From Chrysoperla carnea (taxonomy: Eukaryota; Arthropoda; Insecta; Neuroptera; Chrysopidae), in assembly GCF_905475395.1 (NCBI RefSeq), contig NC_058339.1, forward strand, positions 93,072,520-93,136,519: DNA of 64,000 nucleotides, written 5' to 3'. Under the pieces are notes generated by a model. That model was not told the origin of the DNA and did no database searches. It saw only the letters and a program-made list of their open reading frames with translations. The position numbers and the translations under genes are program-made. Positions 38,907-50,479 of the stretch are shown here, one piece after another. How positions within the stretch are numbered: position 1 is the first letter of the stretch; each line of letters starts with the position of its first letter.

Positions 38907-39551
38907 TTAAGGATGTATGAGCACGGTAGTGGGGGCACAAATTTAAAAAATATATATTTTCAATTTTGACGATAAATTATATTATAACTTGACGATATAA
39001 GACCAAAAGTAAAAATTAAATTTTTCAATACCTGGCGTAATTTTCAAAATATCGAAAATTGAAAATTTTGTTTAATTATTCAACTTTTGATATTTCGAAA
39101 ACCAAGGCACATATCGAAAAATTTTATTTTTATTTTTCGTCTACATTCATGAAGTTATAACAAAATTCACCATCAAAGTTGAAAATAAGATAAAAATAAT
39201 TTCAACCCTTAATCTACCCTGCTCTTACATCGCTTATATGGACGGAGACACTTAGTTTTTTATTTTCTAATTCATTGCTAATATGTTTACTTTCTATTAA
39301 AAAGTTTTTTTAAATTTGTTTTCATTCATTCCAAATGAAAATTATCAAAAACTTCCAAAATATGTCGTTTTTTGAGATTCCTCCATAAGAGCCAATGTAT
39401 TTTATATCGATTTTTAATGACTTTTTTCTTAAAAATTTGCACGGATACCTAAGCTGAAATTTTAACCACATATTCTTTGAGTAAAAGACTACCTACAAAC
39501 AAATTTTGAGCCTTTAAATCAAACATTGTTGTCATGCTCATACATCCTTAA
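38907..39551 (+). mobile_element. TTAAGGATGTATGAGCA element, full copy
   Basis: It is 645 bases with inverted TTAAGGATGTATGAGCA termini. The sequence is close to 28156-28797 in reverse orientation and to 43452-44080 in the same orientation. It carries the GCCAATGTATTTTATATCGA and CACGGATACCTAAGCTGAAA blocks common to all three. Non-coding. Confidence 0.85.
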
Positions 39552-39603
39552 GTGTCATTTTTTTTACACCAAAACCGTCCAATCTATTAGTAAGTAGTAC
39601 CTA

Positions 39604-39818
39604 TCTTATATATTATTACTCTAGTAAGTTTTTCACTGTCCTACCCTTATCTTCCTTATTCCTTTATCAAATTCCATGATTCACCTTCCATTTTCAAGCT
39701 TATTATGTCTAGGTTTGACTGAAAAAATACGCTAAATAAATAATTTGAACGAATTTGTTGTTTTTAAGCCACGGGTTACGGTAACTTCGCGAGCGGAATT
39801 CCGAACGGGTCGTGCTAG
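39604..39818 (+). mobile_element. Helitron-like family 1, short full-ended copy
   Basis: Starts A|TCTTATATATTATTACTCT and ends GGGTCGTGCTAG|T, with the GGAATTCCG hairpin near the end. It is only 215 bases, about half the length of 794-1205, through loss of the interior. Confidence 0.65.
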
Positions 39819-40916
39819 TATAATAATAAAACCTGTTCAATCAACAGACATTGCTATTTTAATAATAAATATATATATATCGTGCTTTGTCAGTCAATTA
39901 GTTATGCATTCATTAAATAAATATCAAAAAATTTCATTCAAAAATGAAACCAATTCATTGCATTTACAATATTGAGAACTGTCTTAGCCGCCTTTAGCCT
40001 TTTTTTTTTTACAGACAGATAATTTTAGTCTAACCAGAGTATTTTTTCGAAATATTAAAATAACTTAGAGTATCAAAAAGCTAAGGAAATTTCTCTTAGC
40101 TTAGAATGAAAACGACTAATCGACAGTGCAATATTTTATTTTCCAATTACTTTAGCAGCTTCATAAGAGTTATTACAATTTAAAATGACAATAAACCATG
40201 AATAATTTAGTATCTCATTTAAATGTGCTAGTCAGAACATACTACTTATGAGAGCTTGTTTAAATAAATCTATAGAATAGGAAACATGGAACACACTTGC
40301 AGCCTAAACTTAAACTCTAAGGTAAGAAACGTTCATACTAAATTTGTAAATCTGTAGAGCTTGTATTTTCGAAAAAAAATCGAATGCGATAAATGAATGA
40401 ACCAGAGTTGTTTGGGATATATAAAATATGAAACATACATAAGTTATTCATCGATATATTTTGATTTGATTGTTTTTTGCTTCCTAGTTCAAAGACAATG
40501 TATCAGATTACCACTTACAAAACATTGATATGATATCAGTCAGTCACGTGATATAAAAAGTATGTATTATTTATGATTTGTTTTTGTTCTTTGAAGATAT
40601 ATAGTTGGTAAGTAACATCTGCTACTCGATTTGTAAATTTATCCACAACATATCACACATCATAAAAAAACCTAACATCAATTCTGGATCAAATATCATT
40701 TTATATTGTACCTATATCTAATATCATTGCATCACTATTCTATTCTAACTTGTCTGCTTGTCACTGGTGGTAGGTACTTATCAAGTTAAACTTATCACGT
40801 TTCATATAAAAACAGTGTTCAAGTTAACAGTGCTTGTAAACTAAGCACTTATTAGAGAACGCAACCAACAAAACTATTCTAAGAAATTAAAAAATATATA
40901 TATATACTAGCGAAAA
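39819..40916. other. AT-rich intergenic DNA
   Basis: No feature recognised. Confidence 0.4.
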
Positions 40917-41190
40917 GAAATAATTGACTGAGTTAATTGTTGAAATACTATGTATAAAGAATGTTGAATGTGGAATTTTTCTTTTACATCATCAAAGAAA
41001 AGAAAGATAGCCATTCTTACACACAAAGTAATATAAGTATCTTTCTTCTCACTTCCTCAGTGGATATAGTATGACAGACAAAAATGGGATAATTAGGTGA
41101 TTTTATGAAGATCTATAATGGAATTTTATTCATAGCATCAATTTTAGGACAAAAACTAATTATAATTTTATACCTTTGACAGCATTGTTA
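40917..41190 (+). repeat. dispersed repeat H, copy 3
   Basis: Opens AATTGACTGAGTTAATTGTT like the sequence just before 20517. It later shares GATAATTAGGTGATTTTATG and TAGCATCAATTTTAGG with 8310-8390. Confidence 0.55.
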
Positions 41191-41212
41191 ATTTAGATGG
41201 ACCTTAAGAACC

Positions 41213-41280
41213 TACATAAGACCGGAGATCGAACCCATAACCTTTAAGTGCTGTCCAATCGACTAAAGCTCTCCAGTTTT
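41213..41280 (-). repeat. degraded tRNA-like sequence (possible SINE head)
   Basis: The minus strand reads GAGAGCTTTAGTCGATTGGA, then CAGCACTTAAAG, then GGGTTCGATCTCCGG. It has a GGTTCGATC B-box-like word and an A-box-like TAGTCGATTGG at a tRNA-like distance. The T-stem does not pair well and I see no proper acceptor stem, so it is not a functional tRNA. A tRNA-derived SINE promoter is possible. Confidence 0.4.
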
Positions 41281-41989
41281 TCACAAACATTCAATGTAAA
41301 TAAGCTTTAGATTTATTTTAAGTGTCATCATTTGTATGATAGATAAAATGTAATCGATATCGATATCGTATATAGTATGGTATATCTCATATCTATTGTA
41401 TGATATCCTTCAATTTATCCATTTTCCATTTTATATGATTTTCATACCAGAAATGTAAAATTTTATTTTTATTAAATTTTGCATATTTGATTGATTCTTC
41501 CATCATCGCTCACCAACAGTTTTTATTATCGCACATTCATTTTAAATTTAATCTAAGTTTACTTTCTTATCGTAAAATAGTTTTACGAGCACTTGCGGTG
41601 AAAGAAAGTTATAGTTGAAGAACTAACCTTTCTCAATAATGAAATCATTTGGTATACAGATTGATGCAAAAGTAGAAACACGACAAAATTGGTCTATTTC
41701 CCGGGTCTATGTTTTTGGGAAAAGATTTATCCAAAGACAAATTAATTAAGAAAATATGTGAGCTTGAAATTTAAATGATAAAGAATTTAAATTAAATTTT
41801 AATTAACCCAAATAAATTGAACAAATAAATGACATAATTAATTAATAATAATGATCATGAACTTATTGATTTAAATGCGATTGGGTTAGGATTGGTTAGG
41901 ACTGACCGAGTAGGAATGCGTAAACACACAGAACAGAGAACAGATGTAAGTCTAAATACGCATATTATTACATGCAAAGGAATTTTAAA

Positions 41990-42497
41990 TTAAGGTAGTA
42001 CCAGCATGAAATCACTTTTCGACAGATTTGGCCGAATTTTTTTTCTCGGGTTTATAATAGCTTTATTTATGAATTCCTAAAAATTCATAATTTTTGACCG
42101 TTTAGATCGCGAGATATTTAAAGACAAAGTTCGCGATTTTGAGGGTCATGTCCCATTTAAAGCATGTAAAATGTCCGGTCTCTCCAACTATTTTTTATGA
42201 TATTATTATATATTGAAGAAAAAGTAGAAAAAAATGTTTATACAATACAATTCTAAAAAAAAAATTTAGAAATTAATTTTCACTTTCGAGATATTAATTT
42301 TGACGTAAATTGATCGAAATTGGGACGTTGGCATAATTATTTCCCATTTTAAACGGTCAAAATTTCTGAAACTTTGGGAATTAATAGTAAGCATTATTAA
42401 ATTCTTAAATTTAATTTTTCGTTAAATTCTGTCGAAAAAAAAATTCTACCATTGCTTTAACATAGAAACTGCAAATACCATGCTGGAACATCCTTAA
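41990..42497. mobile_element. TTAAGG...CCAGCATG inverted-repeat element
   Basis: The left end TTAAGGTAGTACCAGCATG and the right end (minus strand) TTAAGGATGTTCCAGCATGG are inverted imperfect termini of about 20 bases over a 508-base element. The TTAAGG start links it to the TTAAGGATGTATGAGCA family, but the interior differs. Non-coding. Confidence 0.7.
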
Positions 42498-43107
42498 TTA
42501 TGAGTATTAGACCGTAAGATTATGTCGAGTTAATGTATCCCATTTTTTCGTTTCTGCATCACAGAGAGAAGAAAATTATCCTAGTAATGAGTATAATAAA
42601 AGGAAAGTGTGTTTTAATTTATCTCGAAAACTGGAAACGAATTTGTGGTTCTATGATGGTATTTTTGTTAAAAGTTTTTTAAGTTATGAAACTTGATCAT
42701 TATCATACGACCTGACCTGTTGACCATGTTCAATGTTGGATGTGAATCAGATTCAGGTCCTATATTTAATAATAATTAATTTAATAATTGACGTAGAATG
42801 TGTTCAATAATTTCTAGGAACGCGTTTTTTTGATTGCTAATAATTATTAATATTGTTATTAATATTAAAAACAAGTGAAGTATATGTATAAGTATTTTAT
42901 AGTTCTGATAAAAGAGGTGTGAGTGAACTTTTTGAAGGGTAACTGCCATTTTATTTTATTAATTGCTGAGTCAAATACGTTGTGCGTTCTGTTGCGTACA
43001 TACAAAACAACTTGTGATGGATATAACTTGTTAAAAGCCACACCAATCACTTTCTATTTTTGGGAATTATTGTATTCGTCAAGTCAAGTTGTTCATTTAC
43101 CTTTAAT
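42498..43107. other. AT-rich intergenic DNA
   Basis: No feature recognised. Confidence 0.4.
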
Positions 43108-43185
43108 AGCCCTGGATTTTGAAATTTCGCATATGAATCAATACTATTTAACGATAGGTATAATATGGACTAGTTGTTCCAGGGC
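43108..43185 (+). repeat. repeat F terminus fragment
   Basis: Contains TTTGAAATTTCGCATATGAA, TCAATACTATTTAACGAT and ATATGGACTAG, matching the inverted arms of 18423-18790. Confidence 0.6.
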
Positions 43186-43451
43186 TTACCCTACGACATT
43201 GACAACAGCCATTCTTTCTGTAATTTTTTGAAATGACATATTACAGCAATCCTAGCCGACTTCTCGGCCTAACTTCTCGGCACTATTTTCGCTTAAATCA
43301 ATAGTTTAGCCGATATTACAAAAAAAAACAACTTTAAAATAAGATGGTGGCCTTCCGCTACGGTGTAGTATCCCGCCTTTTTTATATTTAAACCTATCTT
43401 TGTCTACCTTAAACGTACGTTACCAAAAAGTCGGGCCCCCAAAAATACGAT

Positions 43452-44080
43452 TTAAGGATGTATGAGCATGGTAGTGGGGGCACAAATTTAAAAATAGATA
43501 TTTTCAATTTTCATGATAAATTTATATTATTACTTGATGATATAAGACGAAAAGTAAGAATAAAATTTTTCGATATCTGGCTTAATTTTCAAAATATCGA
43601 AAATTGAAAATTTTGTTTAATTATTTAGCTTTCGATATTTCGAAAACCAAGACACATATCGAAAAATTTTATTCTTATTTTTCGTCTACATTCATGAAGT
43701 TATAACAAAATTCATCATCAAAGTTGAAAATAAGATAAAAATAATTTCAACCCTTAATCTACCCTGCTCTTACATCCCTTATATGGACGGTGACACTTAG
43801 TTTTTTTCTTTTCTAATTCATTGCTAATATGTTTACTTTCTATTAAAAAGTTTTTTTTTTAATTTGTTTTCATTCATTCCAAATGAAAATTATCAAAAAC
43901 TTCCAAAATATGTAGTTTTTTGAGATTCCTCCATAAGAGCCAATGTATTTTATATCGATTTTTAATGACTTTTTTCTTAAAAATTTGCACGGATACCTAA
44001 GCTGAAATTTTAACCACATATTCTTTGAGTAAAAGACTACCTACAAACAAATTTTGAGCCTTTAAATCAAACATTGTTCA
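43452..44080 (+). mobile_element. TTAAGGATGTATGAGCA element, right end truncated
   Basis: Follows 38907-39551 closely from TTAAGGATGTATGAGCATGG to AAATCAAACATTGTT, then breaks off about 20 bases before the expected right terminus. Confidence 0.75.
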
Positions 44081-44689
44081 TCAAGTAGTATCAGTCAAAT
44101 ACTACAACTTTATACAATTTTTTTTAACTTTCCATTTTCTGGATGAGTACCATAACTTTGAATCAGATGACAGCTACTTAATATTATTAGATGTAGTTTA
44201 ATTAATTTTTGTTACCTTGACCTATAGATTCTATCTAGAAGAACAAACAACTTAAGTCATATACACCACAAAGTACTAAGACTGACTAACACATCACATA
44301 CTAAACTTACTTATAATGTCATTTCAATAACAATTATAATTAATACAATTTTATTAATTAATTTTATTAATATTAATTAATACCTGTTTATGATTTTTTT
44401 TTTTATTTACAATAATTAAATACCTTGTTATACTTGTAATGGCAGCGCGAGGGAAGAGGGCTTGAATAAGAGGGTGTGTACGATATTTATACATAGGTAT
44501 AGGTAAAATATTGACGAAGGTCATTTTTGACACGTAATTGGTAAAATTGATGAACATTTCAAGGGTATTTTTATGAAATTTCCAATCGAAATTGACATAG
44601 CCAGTCGAAATTGGTATCAGAACAAAGATAATTTAATTATGAATTCTAACACTTGAAACATACCTAAAAATACTCTACAATTATCTTTT

Positions 44690-44940
44690 TCCATAGAGCC
44701 TTTTCCAAGCTGAGCCGATTTTGGAGGCAATTTTTTAGTTTTTTCGGGTACTAAACCCTAAACTTGCACTTGAATCATAGCTAAGAACCCTTCTCCATCA
44801 AATTATCATTCAAACGAAACAAAAAAAATCAAAATCGGTTCATCAGTTTAGGTGGTACGATGCCAAAGACAGACAGACAGACACACATACATAACGGTCA
44901 AACTTATAACACCTCTTTTTTTTTAGTTCGGGGATTAAAA
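44690..44940 (-). repeat. dispersed repeat I, copy 2
   Basis: The minus strand reads CCCCGAACT, GGTGTTATAAGTTTGACCG, GTGTGTCTGTCTGTC, ATGAACCGATTTTGAT and later TCTTAGCTATGATTCAAGTG. It matches 59945-60160 (minus) and 14660-14880 (plus). Confidence 0.65.
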
Positions 44941-46143
44941 AATATATCTGCCCTTTCAATGCCAAGGTTATGGATAACAGAAACACCCCACGCACTTTTA
45001 ATATTTTTTTTTTTAATATTATCAATTAATTAATTAATAATCTATATTGATTTATAAATATAAACAATACAACTACTTATTATTTCAAAAATATTTTTTA
45101 TAAAAATTTTAATTAATTTAAAAAAAAAAAAAAAATTTAGACAAAAATCAAGTTAATTCACTTTATTTTTGTTCAATCTTTTTTTTTTTTTTTTTTTGTT
45201 CAATAAAATATAAAATAGTTTTTAAGTGTTGACAAAGATAATAAATAAAATAAAATAATGATATTATTGATTTGCGTAATAAATTTTATTAAAAAAAAAA
45301 ATTAATAATATAAATATTTTGCAAAATATTTAATTTAATAAGATTTCAATGACCTTTACAAATCGAAATAATAAGTATTTTAAAATTCAATTTATTAGGC
45401 AGGCATTAAGGGACGTCACTCACATAATGGAATCATCCACCTACAATCTAAATATGAAGAAAAAATAAAACGGGAGCGTTATTCAAGACGGTTTTTTTGT
45501 CAGGCGTTTTCGTTTCTCTTTTGAAAAGTTCTTTTAAAACTGTCTGTAACTTTATAATTATCATGAAAAAATAAAAATGAAAACAGTTTTGTTATAAAAC
45601 TTTTATATAATCTTTTCGTTTCTATCCAAAAAGAAATTTGGTTTAAAATTCCAATTATTCGTCTTTCACTTTCCGATATTTCACGTTCTCAAATAAAATT
45701 GTGTGTTTACAATAATCATACACCTATGTAATGTGTATTGCCTACATTGATTTATAATTTGGAAAATAAGTGCTTTAATTTATTCAATTTTATTTTTTTT
45801 TTAAATCAATCGATTGCCTCTTTATTTAAATAGTTTGGTAGTAAAAACAATGAATAATTAATAAATATTAAATGGTAGTTAGTAAGTGCGTCATTAAGAG
45901 TACAATCTCAATCTCATTATTACACTAAAATACAATAAATATAATAAAGGTCGTAACCTTAAATAAATAAATATTGTTATAATAATGTTTAAATAATACT
46001 TAATAATGAATGATTATATTATTATATGATAATGATAACAAAAAAATTGTTTAAAATTATTATTAATTCAATTCTAAATAGCAAGATATTGTTTTCATGC
46101 TCAAAAATCAAAATCAGAAGAGGGAACGAATTAGTAATTAGTA
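44941..46143. other. AT-rich intergenic DNA
   Basis: Dominated by A/T homopolymer runs (45000-45310). No exon was seen. Confidence 0.45.
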
Positions 46144-46320
46144 AACTAGGCAATTTGTATGACGTAAATGTAAAAAAATGTTTTAAAGATATCGAAAAAG
46201 CGTCAAAAGCAAAGTAATGTTTTTTTTGCATAAACAGAATCTGTGATAAATTTTCTTCATGATGAAAACTTGAATGAACATTCACCGTACTTGCTCAAAA
46301 GGCCGAACCACTTTAAAATT
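46144..46320 (+). repeat. dispersed repeat E, copy 3
   Basis: Shares TAGGCAATTTGTATGACGTA, TATCGAAAAAGCGTCAAAA and CATAAACAGAATCTGTGATA with 549-760. Its end (TGAACATTCACCGTACTTGC plus a GCCGAACCACTTT word) recurs at 61966-62010. Confidence 0.6.
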
Positions 46321-46577
46321 GCAATTCTAAAAAAATTTACTAAATTAGAAAGTGCTTGATGTTACCTCTACAGGTCAAACCTTCTACGGATTTTAATATT
46401 ATTTTATCAATAATATATGAATAATATTGATATGTGCGTGTTTGTAGAACACAAAAGAAATATTTAGTTGATAACATTTTATTATTTTATTCATTCATAG
46501 ATTATTAATTATAATATTTAATATTTATAAAAGACGTAATTTGGGGTGTGTTGTTTGTGCGTCTTTCTAATTTTTTA

Positions 46578-46840
46578 CTAGCCGTTATCCGACCGCTTCG
46601 CAGAGAAATTTCAACTTTAAGAACTACTGGATTATAGCCTTCGCATGTGCCTTGCCCTACCTATATCCCTCTTTTGCCCTCAATTGCATAAGTTTTAATT
46701 GTTTTGGTACAGAGCCTAAATTTTTGTGAAATTAAAATACAGCTCATGTTACTCGTTGATAATGTTGCTTTATATTGGCGAAATAATTTTTTAAATCGAA
46801 CGTGTATTTTTTAAGTTTATCCATTACAAACATAATTGTC
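46578..46840 (-). mobile_element. Helitron-like family 2, 3' part
   Basis: On the minus strand it ends CTCTGCGAAGCGGTCGG...GGCTAG|T, aligning with the end of 57380-57839 (TGTGAAGCGGGCGGG...AGCTAG|T). It includes a family-like GAGTAACATGAGCTGTA word. The 5' part is not seen. Confidence 0.55.
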
Positions 46841-47225
46841 TTTATATGCAACCGTATATACAATTATGTCGAACAAGTTGCATATAAATAGAAAAATATT
46901 TTATGAAAAATGTAATAAAAAAAAGAGAGTTTTATAGGAAAAAAAACCTAAGAGGATCCGAAATTTTTCCAAGGGATTTCTAAGTACTTGAACTGGAAAA
47001 TAATTCGATCGCTGATAATAAAGTTACTTGAATTCTGAGTGAATGAATATTGAGATGACCTATGGAAATGATCTTTGATAACTAATCGTGGTCAAACAAT
47101 AAACTGAATTAATTATTAATTATGGTGATTAATCATCTGCTACTGTTCTTAAGATTACTGAATACTTATTCTTATTATTGGAATCTTTATTAAACACTAG
47201 CATTTATTTGATCTGATCTTATAGC

Positions 47226-47816
47226 TCTAGGGCCAGTCGACTTTAACAGACGGAGCTCATTCTTGAGAAAATATGAGTCAGCCCCGACTGTAAAAGTCGC
47301 TATATAAACTACTGGACTTGTTTCTTTCTTTCCAGATTTCATTTAACACAGTCGGAATTTTGCTTTTTTTATATTATTTATTTTATTTTAGATTTTTTAG
47401 TATGCCAGCACTACAAAAAACCCTTTTATTAAACTAATTAAAACTTTTAAACCAATTTATTATTCCTACTTATATTTAAACATATAACTTATATTTATTT
47501 TTGTAATCCCTTCTTAATTTCCTTTATTTTGATGTCCTACTCGATAGGTTTTGCTAATTTTTTTTAAATTAACGTATTACTTTTTCGATTCAAAAATCCG
47601 CCATTTTGTTTTGTTTTTTCAAACACCTATCTAAGAACACTTGAGTTCTTGATACTAATATACTGATACCTTAATTATGCAATCCATTGAGCCCATTGAA
47701 AGATAAGAGGTAATAAAGAAATTTACAAACAAATATACATACATATCTCAGTGTCACAAAAAATGCATTTTTTGCTTTAACAAAACTGAATTTTCATATT
47801 TCAACACTGGCCCTAG
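47226..47816. mobile_element. possible element with TCTAGGGCCAGT inverted ends
   Basis: TCTAGGGCCAGT near 47226 and its exact reverse complement ACTGGCCCTAGA near 47805 bracket about 590 bases. No coding and no clear target duplication, so a chance match is possible. Confidence 0.35.
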
Positions 47817-48234
47817 ACCTATCATTAATATTGTACACGTAATGATCATACGATTCATTTTTGATATCTACACACACACACACATTTTTTTACGCATTTT
47901 AATTCATCCTGAACAATTCTTACAATTTCATTTCATTATTATTATTTATTACATCCGGTCGGTCTATCCATCCATCTGTCTGTCTGTCTATTACAATCAT
48001 CGTTATTTACTTTCTTTATCAATTCAACTGTTCATTTATTTGAATTTTTTGTGTTAATTCAGCCACACAAAGTCTATATACAGAGGTTATTTAGTTGACT
48101 TCTAAGTTTAATTATGAAGTGATTATTTTTTAAGAGGAAGAGATTCTAAGAAAAATGTTCCTTCTAATATCATTAACAAAATACGAGGTTCTTAAATTAC
48201 TTATCGGTCGTTATTTTGAAGATGTAACTTGATA

Positions 48235-48530
48235 TGACGCTTGACGGTGGCTTTGAGCGTCAAATTAGGAATCCACTTAGCTGAAAAAAATAGAACTATG
48301 TGCAGCGTCAAATTTAAAAGATGTTTGACGCTCATGATGACGCTTGACGCTGCCTTTGAGCGACAAATTAGTAATCCACCTGGCTGGAAAAAATAGAACT
48401 ATGTGCAGCGTCAAATTTAAAAGATGTAACTTCATGATGACGCTTGACGCTGGCTTTGAGCGTCAAATTAGAAATCCACCTAGCTGAAAAAAATAGAACT
48501 ATGAACAGCGTCAAATTGTAAAAAAGAGCG
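48235..48530. repeat. three-copy about 100-bp tandem repeat, GCGTCAA-rich
   Basis: Units begin TGACGCTTGACG at 48235, 48338 and 48438. Each holds CTTTGAGCGWCAAATTAG, an AATCCACYTRGCTG block, AATAGAACTATG and CAGCGTCAAATT. A single inverted relative lies at 58967-59097. It sits directly downstream of gene A's 3' end. Confidence 0.85.
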
Positions 48531-48593
48531 ACAAAAAAGTAAACAACCTTAAAAATGGATATAAATAAAAATCGTTACAATTTTAAAATAAAA

Positions 48594-48599
48594 TTTATT
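48594..48599 (-). terminator. poly(A) signal of gene A
   Basis: AATAAA on the minus strand, about 50 bases after the stop. The same position and flanking sequence (AATAAA, then TTTATTTTAAAAT) follow gene C, showing the 3' flank was duplicated with the gene. Confidence 0.55.
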
Positions 48600-48649
48600 T
48601 TCTTAAAACAAATTCATAATTTTTATTAAAAAAAAAAAAAACACACTTT

Positions 48650-49951
48650 TCACGTTAAAGACACCATTAAAGGCAATTCAAACGAGTTTTCCTTTTTTAT
48701 GATTTGCCCGTTATCATTTTCCGTTAATAAATGTTTTTTCTTATGTTTCTTTAAACTACTCGAATCATAAAATCCTTTACAACAGATCGAACACAAGTAT
48801 GGTGTTTCCCCCGTATGGGTACGCACATGTACCGTTAAATTACTCTTTAACGAAAATTGTTTTTCACAAATATTACATTGATGTGGTTTGTCCCCACTGT
48901 GGGTGCGCGTATGCACTTTTAAATGATGATGTTGTCGAAAACTTTGCTCACAAATCTCACATTTATATGGTTTACCCCCCGTGTGAATTAATTCATGGGA
49001 CGTGCATGTAGTCCGATGTGTAAATTGTTTTTCACAAAACGAACATTTATAACGTTTCTCACCGGAGTGCGTTAGTTGATGTGTACTTAGCGCAGCACTT
49101 TGTGAAAATGATTTTTCACATAGTTTACACTTATAAGGTCGTGCGCCGGTGTGAACATTTATATGCACTTGTAAAGCTGCACGTTGTGCAAAACCTTTAC
49201 CACAAATACTACATAAAAACGGTCGTTCGCGATTCGATAATTTCGCACCGTCTTCATTCGGATACATTTCATGAGCCCGAATATGTTCTTTCAAAGCGTA
49301 TTTTCGTGTAAAACTACGATCACAAAGATTACAAGCGTATGGTTTTTCACCGGAATGACTTCGTAAATGTCGTTTATAATTCGAACTGAGTGAAAATTCT
49401 TTGAGACATGTTTCACATTTGTACGGTTTTTCATTCGTATGAGATCGCATGTGTTCATATAATTTCGTTACACTTTGGTTACATATTTTACACATTCGCT
49501 TTTTCCTTACAATTTTTTTCTTTGTTTTAATAACTTTTTCCTTTTCATCTTCTTCGAAATTATTCGACAATTCGATATCCTCGTTCGCTATAAAATACTT
49601 TTCTTCGTGAATGCTCTCGAAATCGTCTTTCGTATCCAAATTATTTAAATACTCTTCAAATTTTTTTCGAGTTTCTTGACATTGCTGTTTAAAATTGTAC
49701 GCTGAATATAATTTATCCAAACAATTTGTGCAAATATTTTGTGGATAATTATCATTTTCGATTACCTGTAAAAAAAGAAAACAAAGCTTTGAAGTAAGGA
49801 CTTTAAGTAAAAGTGTATTTTAAATATTTATTACCGTAATATCAACAATTTCTGTTAACATTTCAATTATATTAAACGAAAAATTATCGAATAATGACTG
49901 TAATTCGCCATCCGAAGAACATGTTCGACAAATTGTTTCAAAATTATACAT
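48650..49951 (-). CDS. gene A: ZAD-type C2H2 zinc-finger protein, nine fingers
   Basis: Exon 1 is 49951-49835 (39 codons, ends ACG|GTAATA). The intron is 69 bases. Exon 2 is 49765-48650 (371 codons plus stop, starts after TTTACAG). The protein has about 410 residues. The ZAD spans both exons: CRTC at residues 8-11, CTNC at 51-54, with MYNFETICRTCSSDGEL at the start. An acidic stretch and a basic KTKKKIVRKKR (possible nuclear signal) follow. Nine C2H2 fingers run from about residue 131 to 384 with TGEKP-like linkers. The first finger is short (C-x2-C-x9-H-x3-H). ZAD proteins are insect transcription or chromatin factors whose ZAD dimerises; the target here is unknown. Closest local relative is gene C (shared finger series and 3' flank). 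The ATG is supported by the matching first exons of the four genes. Confidence 0.9.
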
Positions 49952-50030
49952 AATTTCGAGTTTTTGCAAGAATTTTTGACAACAATTCTAACCTTTTAAT
50001 ATCTACTGTCAAACTTTTAAAAATACAGTT

Positions 50031-50072
50031 AACACCGGACTTAGTGGCGAAGTTCTTTCGAAAATTTACCAC
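50031..50072 (-). promoter_or_regulatory. conserved upstream block of gene A
   Basis: AACACCGGACTTAGTGGCG followed by AAGTTCTTT is found about 80 bases upstream of the ATG. Near-identical blocks lie at the same distance before genes B and C. Between block and ATG, a TTTGACAG...GGTTAGAATTGTTGTCAA stretch is also shared with gene B. Likely core promoter or 5' UTR. Confidence 0.5.
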
Positions 50073-50473
50073 GTTTTAGCGTTTGTACTATTCGATTTTA
50101 ATACTTACGAACCATCTAGTGGTAGATAAGAGAACTGAGTTGTCAACTCTCATAGAACAAAAGGTTTAACGGAAATGTGTTTATTTGTGGATTATTATTG
50201 ACTATTAAAAACTAAAATGGATATTGGTTAGATATTGAATTACATCAAACTAATAAATAATAATTTTAAATATGTTAATAATAAAATGAATGCTGTTAGA
50301 AGACAATTAAATATAAATGTCATGTTCAGTAGAGTTGCCTATCTATGTAATAAACTTGGTGGGTGGGTTAACCATGCTTAGAGGGCGGGTTAATCATAGT
50401 ATAGGTATATAGAATTGGAGTTGCAGGTTACTTAAGGTATTAAAAATAAAAATTACATAAAATTATTTAGTTT
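50073..50473. other. spacer between genes A and B
   Basis: AT-rich, 400 bases, with a GGTGGGTTAACCATGCTTAG patch near 50361. Nothing coding was seen. Confidence 0.45.
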
Positions 50474-50479
50474 TTTATT
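50474..50479 (-). terminator. poly(A) signal overlapping the stop codon of gene B
   Basis: The stop region reads GAATAAAAA on the minus strand, so AATAAA overlaps the TAA stop. If it is used, the 3' UTR would be only about 20 bases. Other AT-rich alternatives downstream cannot be excluded. Confidence 0.4.

Noticed and set aside
41213-41280. A tRNA gene on the minus strand
   Set aside because: A B-box-like word is present, but the T-stem does not pair and no acceptor stem is found; kept only as a tRNA-like repeat.
9475-48234. A large previously undescribed gene system in the 39-kb gene-poor region
   Set aside because: Reading both strands gave only repeat-derived frames. Small exons could still be missed without transcript data, but nothing positive supports one.
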